Part shown: one piece after another, positions 10,919-20,670 of the stretch | How the letters are laid out: each line of letters starts with the position of its first letter | Position numbering within the stretch: position 1 is the stretch's first letter | Assembly (NCBI GenBank): GCA_949825025.1 | Contig: OX463788.1 | Coordinates: 36,462,390-36,526,389, forward strand | Length of the DNA stretch: 64,000 nt | DNA from: Siphlonurus alternatus | Taxonomy: Eukaryota; Arthropoda; Insecta; Ephemeroptera; Siphlonuridae | Direction of reading: 5' to 3' | Program-made: the position numbers and the translations under genes | The notes under the pieces: model-generated | What the model was told of the DNA's origin: nothing | Databases searched by the model: none | The model's input: only the letters and a program-made list of their open reading frames with translations

Positions 10919-11111
10919 ATGTGTACATAGTGACTGTGCATAATTAATATATACACCACGGCGATTGATTACTTAATTTTAAAAATTTTACTAGAAATTT
11001 GGTGGAGTTTTCATTGATTAAATTGAAATAAACTTATAGAAAAAGATTTTCAATACTTTCTTAATATATATATATATATCATATATATAATATAATATAG
11101 ATATAAAACTA

Positions 11112-11324
11112 CAGTCAAATTAATTTAATATTCTCACCGGAAGTAGCCGGAAGTGAAAGGTTTCTGGTCATCTTGTTTATGTCCGAGTTTTGAAAATTTG
11201 CAAACATGTCAGTACTCTTCTTACGAACTTTAAGCCAAAATTTCAAAATGCAAATACGAATAGAAAGACCAGAAACCTCTGACTTTCAGCTACTTGCGGT
11301 GGAATTTTCAAATTAATTTGACTG
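11112..11324. mobile_element. Tc1/mariner-like MITE
   Basis: Ends CAGTCAAATTAATTT and AAATTAATTTGACTG are flanked by TA on both sides (11110-11111, 11325-11326), the Tc1/mariner target. The arms continue as CACCGGAAGTAGC and GAAAGGTTTCTGGTC with inverted partners. There is no ORF. Confidence 0.8.
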
Positions 11325-11326
11325 TA

Positions 11327-12050
11327 TATAGATTTCATAAAGCTTGACTGCCGAACCTTATCAGCGAGATGCTTGTTTTGTTTTTGTTTTTATAATTACG
11401 TTTCCTCCCTGACTATGTGCTGCAATGAGATTGCAAGTACATAAAAGTTCGATTGACCATATTGTCAAGGCTATTTTTATTTTTTGTCTAAATAAGTCTA
11501 AATCAAGCTCATCTTCTATTACAATCGTTCACCAATAATAATTGCATTCTCAATAATCTCAATATAGTAGGGTAACAAATATTATTGAGTTTTTAGAAGC
11601 GTAAAATTCATCTTGCATTTTACAATTATTTTGTTTGCGGTACTTAAAATATAAGCATTTTTCAGTGATGTTGCGCACTCAATATATACTATTTATATAA
11701 TATAATATCGTACACGCGCTTGTAAATCGAAATGATATACTGTGTATTTGTCTGCGCGCGTCAGATATAAAATTAATGGTCAAACTCACGACCATAACTG
11801 ATTATTTAATGGTTTGTTCATAAACTATTATCTCTCTTTCTCTAGCTGCTTTACACACTGTTAGTAAAATAAATATGCAAATTTGAATCGTCTTTTCAAT
11901 GTTCTAGGACATATTTTAACAAATTTAACCATATAGGAGAGGTGCCATGCATGATAAATGATGATAATGATATTGTGTCAAAATCATCCCAGATTATATA
12001 TTATTTTAAATATATGTGTATAATTAATGCTCATATAATATGTATACATA
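11327..12050. other. AT-rich spacer
   Basis: No gene, RNA or clear repeat was recognised. Confidence 0.5.
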
Positions 12051-12630
12051 GAGGCTTCAAGTCAGCTGATTTTTCGGTGTTCCCACCGTCCTATCTAAAT
12101 CTAAACCTAATATTATATGTAAAAAAAAACGTGAATTCGTTTTTCACTAATTGAAAGGCGGATTCAGATGGCGACAGCGGCGATGCGACGCGATTTTGTC
12201 ACAGCACAAGCTGTGAAATCCTATGCGGCGAGCGAATTCGCCAGGTTGTGGCAGCGCAGGGGCGTAGACAAGCCCCCCCCCTTGACAGCTTGACCTTAGT
12301 AAATTTTAAGAGAAAAATAACAAAAAATGGTACTCGACGGATACGATTTAGATAAAATGTTATGAAAAATTTAAAAAAATTAAAAAATTTATATCCCCGA
12401 AACACATCGTTAGTAAATTTTTAATTTATTTAAAATCCGTCTATATACAGTATTATGATTGTTTAAGTATGCTATAATTAATTATATTATTATAATTATA
12501 GTATGCACCGTTGTAGTATTCATCATTAAGTTGTTTTTGTATATGAAAACAACAATTTAAAATATAAAAAATGTTGAAAACATTTCCCACATGATTTTCA
12601 GCATAAAAATAAAAATTATATATAGTATTT

Positions 12631-13016
12631 AAAAAAAAAATACCCTTGACACCATTTTACCCTTTCGGGTGTGGCCAGGCCGATATTTAGCCTTAATTGT
12701 CAGTAAGAGCTATCTTACGACCATGCTGAGGCTTACCAGGCTCCCAGAACCCTTTCCTGCACTCTTCTGGGCTCATACTACCAGATCTGTGCAGCCTGCA
12801 GTGGCAGTGCAATACTGCAGGGCAGCAGAGTATAGACAAGGTGGGTAAAGGTAGACCTTTACCCACCTTGAGTATAGACAGCCTTCCTCCTACCAACTCC
12901 ATAATCTAGTAATCAGTCACACCCATCCCAAGTCACGAAAAGTCTGCCAGGTTCGGGAATCGAACCGGGGACCTCTCGGACCAGAGCCAAGGGTACTAAC
13001 CACTACACTACAGAGC
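12631..13016 (-). repeat. tRNA-Glu-like SINE, copy 2
   Basis: On the minus strand the head has A box GTAGTGTAGTGGTTAGTACC and B box GGTTCGATTCC (complement at 12957-12967), then the body GACTTTTCGTGACTTGGGAT shared with the 3.6-kb copy. The anticodon position reads CTG here rather than CTC. The body carries a tiny palindromic insertion (12838-12869). It sits inside the first hAT family A copy; AGTATTT/AGTTATTT at the edges may be the target duplication. The tail ends in a T run. Confidence 0.82.
12838..12869. repeat. 32-bp hairpin inserted in the SINE
   Basis: AAGGTGGGTAAAGGT and ACCTTTACCCACCTT are perfect inverted arms around an AG. The unit is flanked by the direct repeat GAGTATAGACA (12828-12838 and 12870-12880), which is present only once in SINE copy 1. 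Confidence 0.8.
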
Positions 13017-13392
13017 AGTTATTTGTTATTTTTTAATTAATTATATAGGTATATTAATTACATCTTACGATTACTAGTTTTATTGTCTAATGTATAATAC
13101 TGTACATATATTTTATTATTGAAGTTAAAAAAATCTGAATTTTCAAATGTATTAATTTTACAGTACATGTAATTAATGTAATAAATTGATTTTCTTGTTT
13201 TGAAAATTTAAATATAATTTTTTTTCCTTTCTTTGCTTGTACATCAGTACAATTATTAACGTCTTAAAACGTGGTCTATTTTTTTATAAGAAAAAGTAGT
13301 GGCAAAAATATTGTATAACTATATACATAATTTACGATTTACAAATATAAGAAATTTGCTGAAACTTTTCATCGAAAAAAATTATAGTCCAT

Positions 13393-14970
13393 CAGGGGCG
13401 TAGACAAGGGGGGGGGGTGTTATAACCCCCCCTTGAGAGCTGAACCTTAATTAGTAAATTTTAAAGGAAAAATAACAAAAAACGGTACTCGACGGATACG
13501 ATTTAGATAAAATTTTATGAAAAATTTTCTTAAAAAAAAACTTTAAAAATTTACATCCCCGAAACACATCGTTAATACACTTTAATTTATATAAAATCCG
13601 TCTACAGTATTATGCTTATTTAAGGGTAAGGTAACGCCACCAATGTTAAAAAAAATCCCTCACAAAAATTCTGAAAAAAATTTAAAATGTTCTCCTCTAC
13701 ACCTCCTATCAGTAGCTAAAATATCAGGTATACAAATTCGATCTACTTTTTGAGTTATGAATTTTTAAAGTTGACTACTTTAACATGGAGAAATGGAACT
13801 CCCATGTTAAATTAGTCAACTTTAAAAATTCATAACTCAAAAACTAGATCGAATTTGCATACCTGATATTTTAGCTACTGATAGGGGGTGTAGAGGAGAA
13901 CATTTTAAATTTTTTTCAGAATTTTTGTGTGAGGGACTTTTTTAAACATTGGTGGCGTTACCTTACCCTTAAGTATGCTATAATTCTATTATTTAATTCC
14001 AATGTGCTTTTTTTGCTTTTTTCGTCATCGATAATATATAACATCTAGTCTACGGACTAAAAAAACAAACTATTATTATAATTATATTATGTAGTATTTA
14101 TTATTAAGTTATTTATGTTTTTGTAGACAATAATTTAAAATATAAAAAATGTTGAAAACATTCCCCGCATGATGTTCAGCATAAAATTAAAAATTAAATA
14201 TACTCGTATAATATTTTATTATTTTTTAATTAATTATATAGATATAATATTACATTTTACAATTAATTGCCAGTTTTATTGTCTAATGTATAATACTGTA
14301 CTGTACATATCTTTAATTTTATTACTGAACTTAAAAAAATCTGATTTTTTAAATTAATTTTATTAATTTTACAGTATACTTAATGTAATAAATTGATTTT
14401 CTTGTCTTGAAAATTTCAATATAAATATTTTTTCTTGCTCGTACATCAGTACATCGTCTTAAAATGTGGTATATTTTTTATAAGAAAAAGAAGTGACAAA
14501 AATATTATAACTATAACATAATTTACGATTTACAAATATAAGAAATTTGCTGCAACTTTTCATCGAAAAAAATTAAAGTCCACGTCCCTGTTTAAAAAAA
14601 ATCGCGCATCATGAAACTAATAAAAACAATATAAAATTGGTTAACTAGATGAATTACTTGATTTAACTGAAATTATTTATTCAAAGCTTTGTTTATTACT
14701 TATTACGTTAGTGCAGCAGGTACTACACGTATTGAAAAGAAATTAAAAAAATGTGTTGCTAAAAATATAAAATTTTAAAAAAAAATTGCATCCATACATT
14801 CCCTATAATAGTATTTTTTCATAATTTTACCCTAAAAAGGGGGCGTGTCCTTAAAAAAATCGCGCCTGCGGCGGGCAATTGGGGGGCTTCGCCCCCCAAA
14901 CCCCCCTGTGGGCTGTTCTCAATCTTGAAGATCCCCCCCCCCCTTTGGACAAATCCTGGCTACGCCACTG
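13393..14970. mobile_element. hAT family A element, copy nested in its own relative
   Basis: Begins CAGGGGCGTAGACAAGG and ends TACGCCACTG with 8-bp flanks TAGTCCAT (13385-13392) and TAGTCCAC (14971-14978). Homopolymer G and C runs lie just inside each end. A TTAA MITE (13624-13968) sits inside. Internal blocks such as GGTACTCGACGGATACGATT, CCGAAACACATCGTTA and GCGCCTGCGGCGGGC recur in the other family members. Confidence 0.88.
13624..13968. mobile_element. TTAA-target fold-back MITE, copy 2
   Basis: GGGTAAGGTAACGCCACC to GGTGGCGTTACCTTACCC, with TTAA on each side (13620-13623, 13969-13972). The surrounding hAT copy (12257) preserves the empty site: TTATTTAAGTATGCT here corresponds to GTTTAAGTATGCT near 12460-12472 with a single TTAA. 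This is direct evidence of a precise TTAA insertion. Confidence 0.92.
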
Positions 14971-15716
14971 TAGTCCACGTCCCTTTTTCAAAGAATTCGC
15001 CCATCATGAATTTAATAATAAATAATATAACCTAATTAAGTGTTTATTAGATGAATTACTTGATTTAGCTAACTTTATTTACTCAAAGCTTTATTTATTA
15101 CGTTAGTGCACGTATTAAAAAGAAATTAAAAAAATGGGGTTCAAAAAATATTAAATTGTAAAAAGATTGCATCAGGCCGTGCATACATTCTCTATGATAG
15201 TATTTTTTCATAATTTTACCTTTAAAAAAAGGGGCATGTCCTTAAAAAAAACGCGCCTGCGGCGGGCTATTGGGGGGCTACGCCCCCCAAACCCCCAGTG
15301 GGCTTTTCTCGATCTTTATCTTGGGGACCCCCCCCCCCCCTTAGACAAATCCTGGCTACGCCACTGTGCCAGGGAAATCGCGTTAATTGCGATGATATTT
15401 TTTTTAAATCGCCAAGTATGGCCGCCAATGGATGTTACAGCAAGTGCGCATTATTCGCGTCGCGTCGCATGCTAAAAATCGCCATGTGAATCCGCTTTAA
15501 GAATATTATTTTTGATGGAATTGAAATTCATTTACGGAACTTCGGTCCAAACTGTAAAATACAGTGCATTTATGCAAGATTTAGATTTTTAATGTAATTT
15601 ATAACATTAGAACCGAGAAACTTAAAAAAAAAAACACTTTGCTTCATTTTCAAGTGCAAGATGGACCTTAATAGCGACACAAATGAGCATCGCGAAGCGC
15701 ACCAACTTGAAGCCTC

Positions 15717-16017
15717 TTATTCCTCTTATTCTTTATATATGTTATAATTATAAATATATAGCTGCGCTTTTTAACGAAAGTTAAACAGCAAAAAAAAAAA
15801 AAAAAAGATAAGATAAGTTAAGTTAAGTTATATCTTGAAAAAAAAAATTAAATTGTTATTTGTAATCTAATAATTGATCAATTCTCCTTCTTTTCCTATT
15901 TTAAATAGGAAACTTTAATTTAATTCGTATGTATATAATATGTATTAATTATGAATATTATGATTTGTATATGTAAATTCAATATAATATGAAATTAAAG
16001 TTAAAAATTACAGCATA

Positions 16018-16060
<43 letters not shown>
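15717..16060. other. AT-rich spacer with AT microsatellite
   Basis: No gene. A run near 15790 and (AT)n at about 16020-16059. Confidence 0.6.
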
Positions 16061-16061
<1 letters not shown>

Positions 16062-17230
16062 AAAAAAAGCGCACTACAAAAATGAAACCAAAATTTTTTA
16101 GTTAGCATTTTCTAAAACAGTTTCAATCTTTCAATGGTTTTCCATATGGTACGTACCGAATTTTACCGAAATCCAAAATATTCTATTTCACATAGATTTT
16201 CCAGAGAAAAATTCCAAAGTCAGAGTGAACGCGTCATTTTTAGAATAATATTCATGGAACCTTTATTATACCTGCAGAATTAAAGACCCTCGAATATCTC
16301 GAAAAAATACTGCGCTAGTTGTTTAAAAAAATACAGCCATGCATTCTCTATGACTCGAGTACTAACTCAAAAATGAAAAATGTTTAAAGTAATGTTGAGT
16401 TCGAACTCATTTTTCCACTAAAAAATCTTGAAAATCTCTTATCAGCATTTAAGGGCATTGGGTGTCGTGTAGCACCGGTAGTTGGCAACACTGACGTATC
16501 TTCACCATGTTAATTTTTGATGCCTGCTCCTCGGAGTAATTTTTATGCTAGAGCTAAGCTGATTGCTGTAGTATCAAGATAATTAGAAGCCCAATTAAGT
16601 GCACAATTTGGCTAAATAAAGCCTGATTTAAAGAAAAGTATTTTTTAGTAATTTTTTAAATTTACATGCATTTTTCTAAAATATAAAAAAAAACTTTTCT
16701 TTAAATCAGGCTTTATTTAGCCAAATTGTGCACTTGGGCTACTAATTATCTTGATACTACAGCAATCAGCTTAGCTCTAGCATAGAAATTACTCAGATAC
16801 GTCAGTGTTGCCAACTACCGGTGCTACACCCAATGCCCTTAACATATATTTATACATATTTTCAACAGATTTTAAGATTTTAGCGGAAAAATGAGTTCGA
16901 ATTCAAAATTATTTTATTTTTATTAGTTCTCGAATCATAGAACAATTAAGGTTACCGTTTTTTTTTTTTTTTTTTATTATTGATACCATCTAAGACGCAG
17001 TATTTTTTCGAGGTATTGATCGAGGGTGTTTGTCGCACAAAACTTGCAAATAAAAGGATGTTTGGAAGAATATGTGTAATTTAAAATTGAGTTGTCTAGC
17101 GATGTTATTATACCTGCATGACCTAGTTGTGCGTACACTCTATTATTATTAATATTACAGTCATGCACACATACTCCATTATAAATGCAGCTGCGTAAAA
17201 GTTGTTTAATCGTATACTTCAAAATATCTT
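16061..17230. repeat. Old diverged palindrome enclosing a younger MITE
   Basis: Left-arm blocks CTCGAAAAAATACTGCG (near 16298) and GTTCGAACTCATTTTTCC (near 16404) are inverted in the right arm as CGCAGTATTTTTTCGAG (near 16996) and GGAAAAATGAGTTCGAA (near 16885). The arms are diverged and their outer limits uncertain. The MITE at 16453-16838 occupies the centre. Confidence 0.6.
16453..16838. mobile_element. TTAA-target fold-back MITE, second family
   Basis: Arms from GGGCATTGGGTGTCGTGTAG to CTACACCCAATGCCC, with TTAA at 16449-16452 and 16839-16842. The inner arm sequence is nearly perfect (CTTTAAATCAGGCTTTATTT and its partner). It starts with GGG like the 6697/13624 family but is otherwise unrelated in sequence. 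Confidence 0.85.
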
Positions 17231-17289
17231 GATCGAGCCGTGTAAAACTTGTGTTTTAACTTTTAGTTAGCAGGTATCCTTAGTAGAGG

Positions 17290-17637
17290 TCGTTGTAACT
17301 GCAGCTGATTCTTGCAGTCATGTTTTTGTGGCGGTGGTTGAGAGCGACGCCGGGCGGCGTGCAGGTAGCGGCGGGAGCGAGAACACGGGGAGGAGTTTGG
17401 AGGCCGAAGCGCCGCTCGACTCGCTCGAGGATCGCTCGTTGCGTGGGCCGTAGTTGTCAGTAGAAGTGGCGCGGAGTGCGGCACGAGCGAGTGAGCACAT
17501 GTACGAACAGTGTCAGCGTGTGGGAGGATCTGTGGTGCACGTTACAATGTAAACAAAGTGCCTATGCAACGAGTAACTTCAGTGATTTTGTTGCAATGAA
17601 AAAGTAATTCGTTGATTATAATCAAGCAGCAGAAAAA
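17290..17637 (+). promoter_or_regulatory. GC-rich promoter/5' UTR island with two short upstream ORFs
   Basis: A CpG-rich stretch in AT-rich surroundings (GGCGGTGGTTGAGAGCGACG through GAGCGAGTGAGCACATG), followed by an initiator ATG and a good splice donor. Upstream ATGs at about 17502 and 17563 open short frames that stop before or near the main start, and could damp translation. The 73- and 60-codon minus-strand frames here are composition artefacts. Confidence 0.6.
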
Positions 17638-17655
17638 ATGCCGACTAATAAAAAG
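17638..17655 (+). CDS. First coding exon (MPTNKK) of an unrecognised gene
   Basis: ATG CCG ACT AAT AAA AAG is followed directly by GTAAGATTTTTTT, a consensus donor in phase 0. The context AGAAAAAATGC has A at -3, as favoured for translation starts, and it follows a GC-rich 5' region. Six codons give no homology. In-phase downstream candidates on the same strand are 23656-23682, 49194-49316 and 50662-50853. Linking them requires very long introns and is inference; the next true exon could also lie in sequence I did not recognise. Confidence 0.5.
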
Positions 17656-18218
17656 GTAAGATTTTTTTTTAATAAGTAACAAATATATTTTTTTTATAAA
17701 TATATTTTTTGTATGATATACTGTATATATTATATTTATGTTAACAAAAATATTGAAGGATACACTGAAGCGATTATACACTATCCGATAGAATTCCACT
17801 CGTGATCCTATTCGAAGTATTGTTCCTAAAATGCATGCATGATCTACTGTAGTGCAATGGTAAATCTAAAAAAAAATACGTTATGATCGCAATATATATA
17901 TATATTATATTTATTTAATATAATAATATATTATACTATTATTTAATTATTTTAAACATTTTAGTACATATGAGTTTATAGTAGTATACGTACTGTACGT
18001 GTGGTAACGTGTGTAATTGCATGGATTAATTCAGATTGCAACTTAATAATCATTCACAGTGATGATCGAATGATGAATTGCAGGACAGACACATCCTTAC
18101 AATAAATCGGTGTCATTGGTGTGAATTAAATTAACATAATAAAAATTAGGCCCATACCGCCCATATATGTATAATAATATAATTAATTATAATTATATAT
18201 AATAATATATATATTATG

Positions 18219-18399
18219 CAGGCCGGGGCGGATCCAGCGCGCGGCTTTGGAGGGGGCGGTGCTCTATCCCGCAATGTTAAATTTGGGGTGAGAGGGTTGA
18301 GGCGACAGGTGGGGGTGGTAACACCTTCCTTCAATGCATTTTGAGAATTTTTGGCAGGGGCGATCGCTCCCCCCCCCCCCCCCCTTGGATCCGCGCCTG
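18219..18399. mobile_element. hAT family B MITE, copy 1
   Basis: Begins CAGGCCGGGGCGGATCCAG, ends CCTTGGATCCGCGCCTG, with a perfect 8-bp duplication ATATTATG (18211-18218, 18400-18407). A C run lies just inside the right end. Copies 2 and 3 are at 18947 and 42768. Confidence 0.9.
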
Positions 18400-18624
18400 A
18401 TATTATGCAACATGTGTAATGCCCAATAATGGCCGGGTGATTTTTAGTATGATTTTATGTGGTGAGCATGTCAGCTGTCCCTGGATTTTTTGTTATGAAA
18501 ACCATGATATGACCACTGGTACGGTAAACTACTATATTATAAAATATACATGAAAATATATTATAGCCGAAATTAAGCGATATTCTGTCAAGCTACATCG
18601 ATGCTATAAGCACAATCATGAACT

Positions 18625-18636
18625 TTATTTATGTAT

Positions 18637-18707
<71 letters not shown>
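18625..18707. repeat. ATTT tetranucleotide microsatellite
   Basis: About 20 consecutive TTTA units. Confidence 0.95.
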
Positions 18708-18946
18708 TATTTTCCTCGTGTTACATAATATAACAGTTGGCAGATGATACTAACAAAGTACACACTACACAGTCCTATATACAGAAAAATACGCAACGTG
18801 GAGTTATGCATATCATTCCTTTTAACAATTAATAATAAAGAAGGAAAACATAACAATGACTCTAATTAGCAAATGTAAATAAAATATCACTTCCACTACA
18901 TATGGTGGACTAGGACTTTCTTTATTGGAGAGTCATGGACACCATC

Positions 18947-19129
18947 CAGGCGCGGATTCAGAACCCAAATTTCGGGGGAGGGGGACCTTCTTCATAAGGC
19001 CAATGTTAAAAAAAAATGGATTGGGGGAAATGACTATATTATTGCATAGTTTAATTACTTTAATTAAATCCGAAATTTCAAGTGGGGGCCTCCTCTTTTC
19101 ACACATCCTTCCCCTGGATCCGCACCCTG
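18947..19129. mobile_element. hAT family B MITE, copy 2
   Basis: Begins CAGGCGCGGATTCAGAACCC, ends CCCTGGATCCGCACCCTG. The 8 bases after it, ATGGACAT, match ATGGACAC at 18935-18942, but that left copy is separated from the element by CATC. The duplication is therefore displaced by 4 bp. Confidence 0.78.
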
Positions 19130-19358
19130 ATGGACATTATGTGCTGCAGGCTGCAGGGAACTGATTGTATAATCATGTATATCTGAGGAAAACTGATCAT
19201 AAAGAACCAAATTTAATTTATATATGTAGTTCTGTTGCCCTGTTTTGCATTTCAAGTATAATATGTATTTGATATTGCTTAATAGTTACGCTTGGGTCTG
19301 ATTATAAAATCGGTCCATACAAATTATACAATTATATATATATATATATATATATATG

Positions 19359-19396
19359 TTAAAGACACAATTAAATAACATTTAATTGTGTCTTTA
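19359..19396. repeat. Perfect short hairpin
   Basis: TAAAGACACAATTAAAT and ATTTAATTGTGTCTTTA are exact complements separated by AAC, next to a TA repeat (about 19331-19357). The purpose is unknown; it may be a remnant of a fold-back element. Confidence 0.7.
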
Positions 19397-19965
19397 CAAT
19401 TTAAGTAAATAAGCTGCATCACGTATATTCACCGTATCAATTTGCTTTTATAATTTTGAAATTAATTAATATAAAATTCACATGAAATTATCCATCATAC
19501 AGACACCTAAGAGGGGTATTAATTAATCTGATCGATACAGTACTATAATTACTATAATTAACTAAATATTTAATACAATTCATTATACAGACTATACGCC
19601 TCACAGCTATGTTTTGTTTTTCAAAGATTGTTCCATTTTTATTATTTATTTTGTAGGCAACAAAGTATTTACACAAATTTCTCACTCACATTAATTAACA
19701 TTAAGTATAATGTACTGTACGTCATACAAAGTTGTACGTATTAATAAAATTGTAACTATAACATTATATTTAAAATAATATTATAACGTCTGGATTCCTG
19801 GGGTAAAGAGCAAAAATATACGATACATGTGGTTAGAAAATATTTCAGATCGTGAGTATACACTGTAATATATAATTATATTATTTATAATTAAGTAAGA
19901 CATTTTATTAGTATGAAAAAATTGAAAAAGTTGTAAGTACCGTGGTAATTTAAGCGCATTCACTC

Positions 19966-20038
<73 letters not shown>

Positions 20039-20670
20039 TATATATAATATATTTTCAAGTAATGATTTTCTCATTTGTACTAGCTGTACGATCTTTAATG
20101 TAAAGATATTTGTAAAAAAAAAAACGTACACCTCAGGGCAGCATGAACTTTACCACTGTTTTGTATTGCGGTGAATTTCTTAAATTTTTGGAGACGGCTA
20201 GACTCAAGAATAATTAATTGAATTTTTTTCTTGGGTGCTTCTTGAAGCTCTCCTAATTTTAAATCTGTACTTTTATCTCTTGAAACTGCAGCCCCAGGAA
20301 ATCAGACGTGGGACAGGGCAATTAAAGTTCGGTGCTTTCCCGAGGTGTACATCAGTACATGATAATGATTTTGTATGAAAATATATAATTGCGTACTTTC
20401 TTATATAGTTCTGTATACATTACTACCATTCATATTCTATTATGTGTGCATGTATTTTTTATACGATGATTATATAGTATGCATATATAATATATAAAAA
20501 ATGTTTTATTATTAGAAAACTTTTGTCTTACGGACAGTTACTGTGGGAAGTTTTTAAAAATTTACTGCAAAATTTTCGAATAATATTATCAGTGAAAGTG
20601 GCTTCTTGCTTGCCACTACCGGCAGCCAGTAATATACCCTCATGATTGTCGTGACGGTAGTACACGGCAG
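19397..20670. other. AT-rich intron/intergenic DNA with TA repeat
   Basis: No gene recognised. (TA)n occupies about 19972-20033. Confidence 0.6.

Larger units (their letters stand above)
12257..15366. mobile_element. hAT family A element (CAGGGGCGTAG ends), interrupted copy
   Basis: Begins CAGGGGCGTAGACAAG with a C run, ends GGACAAATCCTGGCTACG followed by CCACTG. Flanking 8-mers TGGCAGCG and TGCCAGGG match at 6 of 8, an aged hAT duplication. It aligns along its length with the copy at 13393-14970 that has jumped into it. It also carries the SINE at 12631-13016. No transposase ORF. Confidence 0.82.
12154..15499. mobile_element. Second-layer element (AAAGCGGATTCACATGGCGA ends)
   Basis: The left end AAAGGCGGATTCAGATGGCG is inverted at the right as CGCCATGTGAATCCGCTTT. 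Immediately inside, GATGCGACGCGA pairs with CGCGTCGCGTCGCATGC. Its own sequence is only about 100 bp at the left and 130 bp at the right; the rest is the hAT element at 12257-15366. The target duplication is not clear. Confidence 0.68.
12051..15716. mobile_element. Outermost element of a nested cluster (GAGGCTTCAAG ends)
   Basis: Ends GAGGCTTCAAGTCAGCTG and CCAACTTGAAGCCTC. The left 100 bases and right 200 bases correspond to the compact 240-bp copy at 5165-5404. Everything between about 12154 and 15499 is a later insertion. No coding capacity. Confidence 0.68.
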
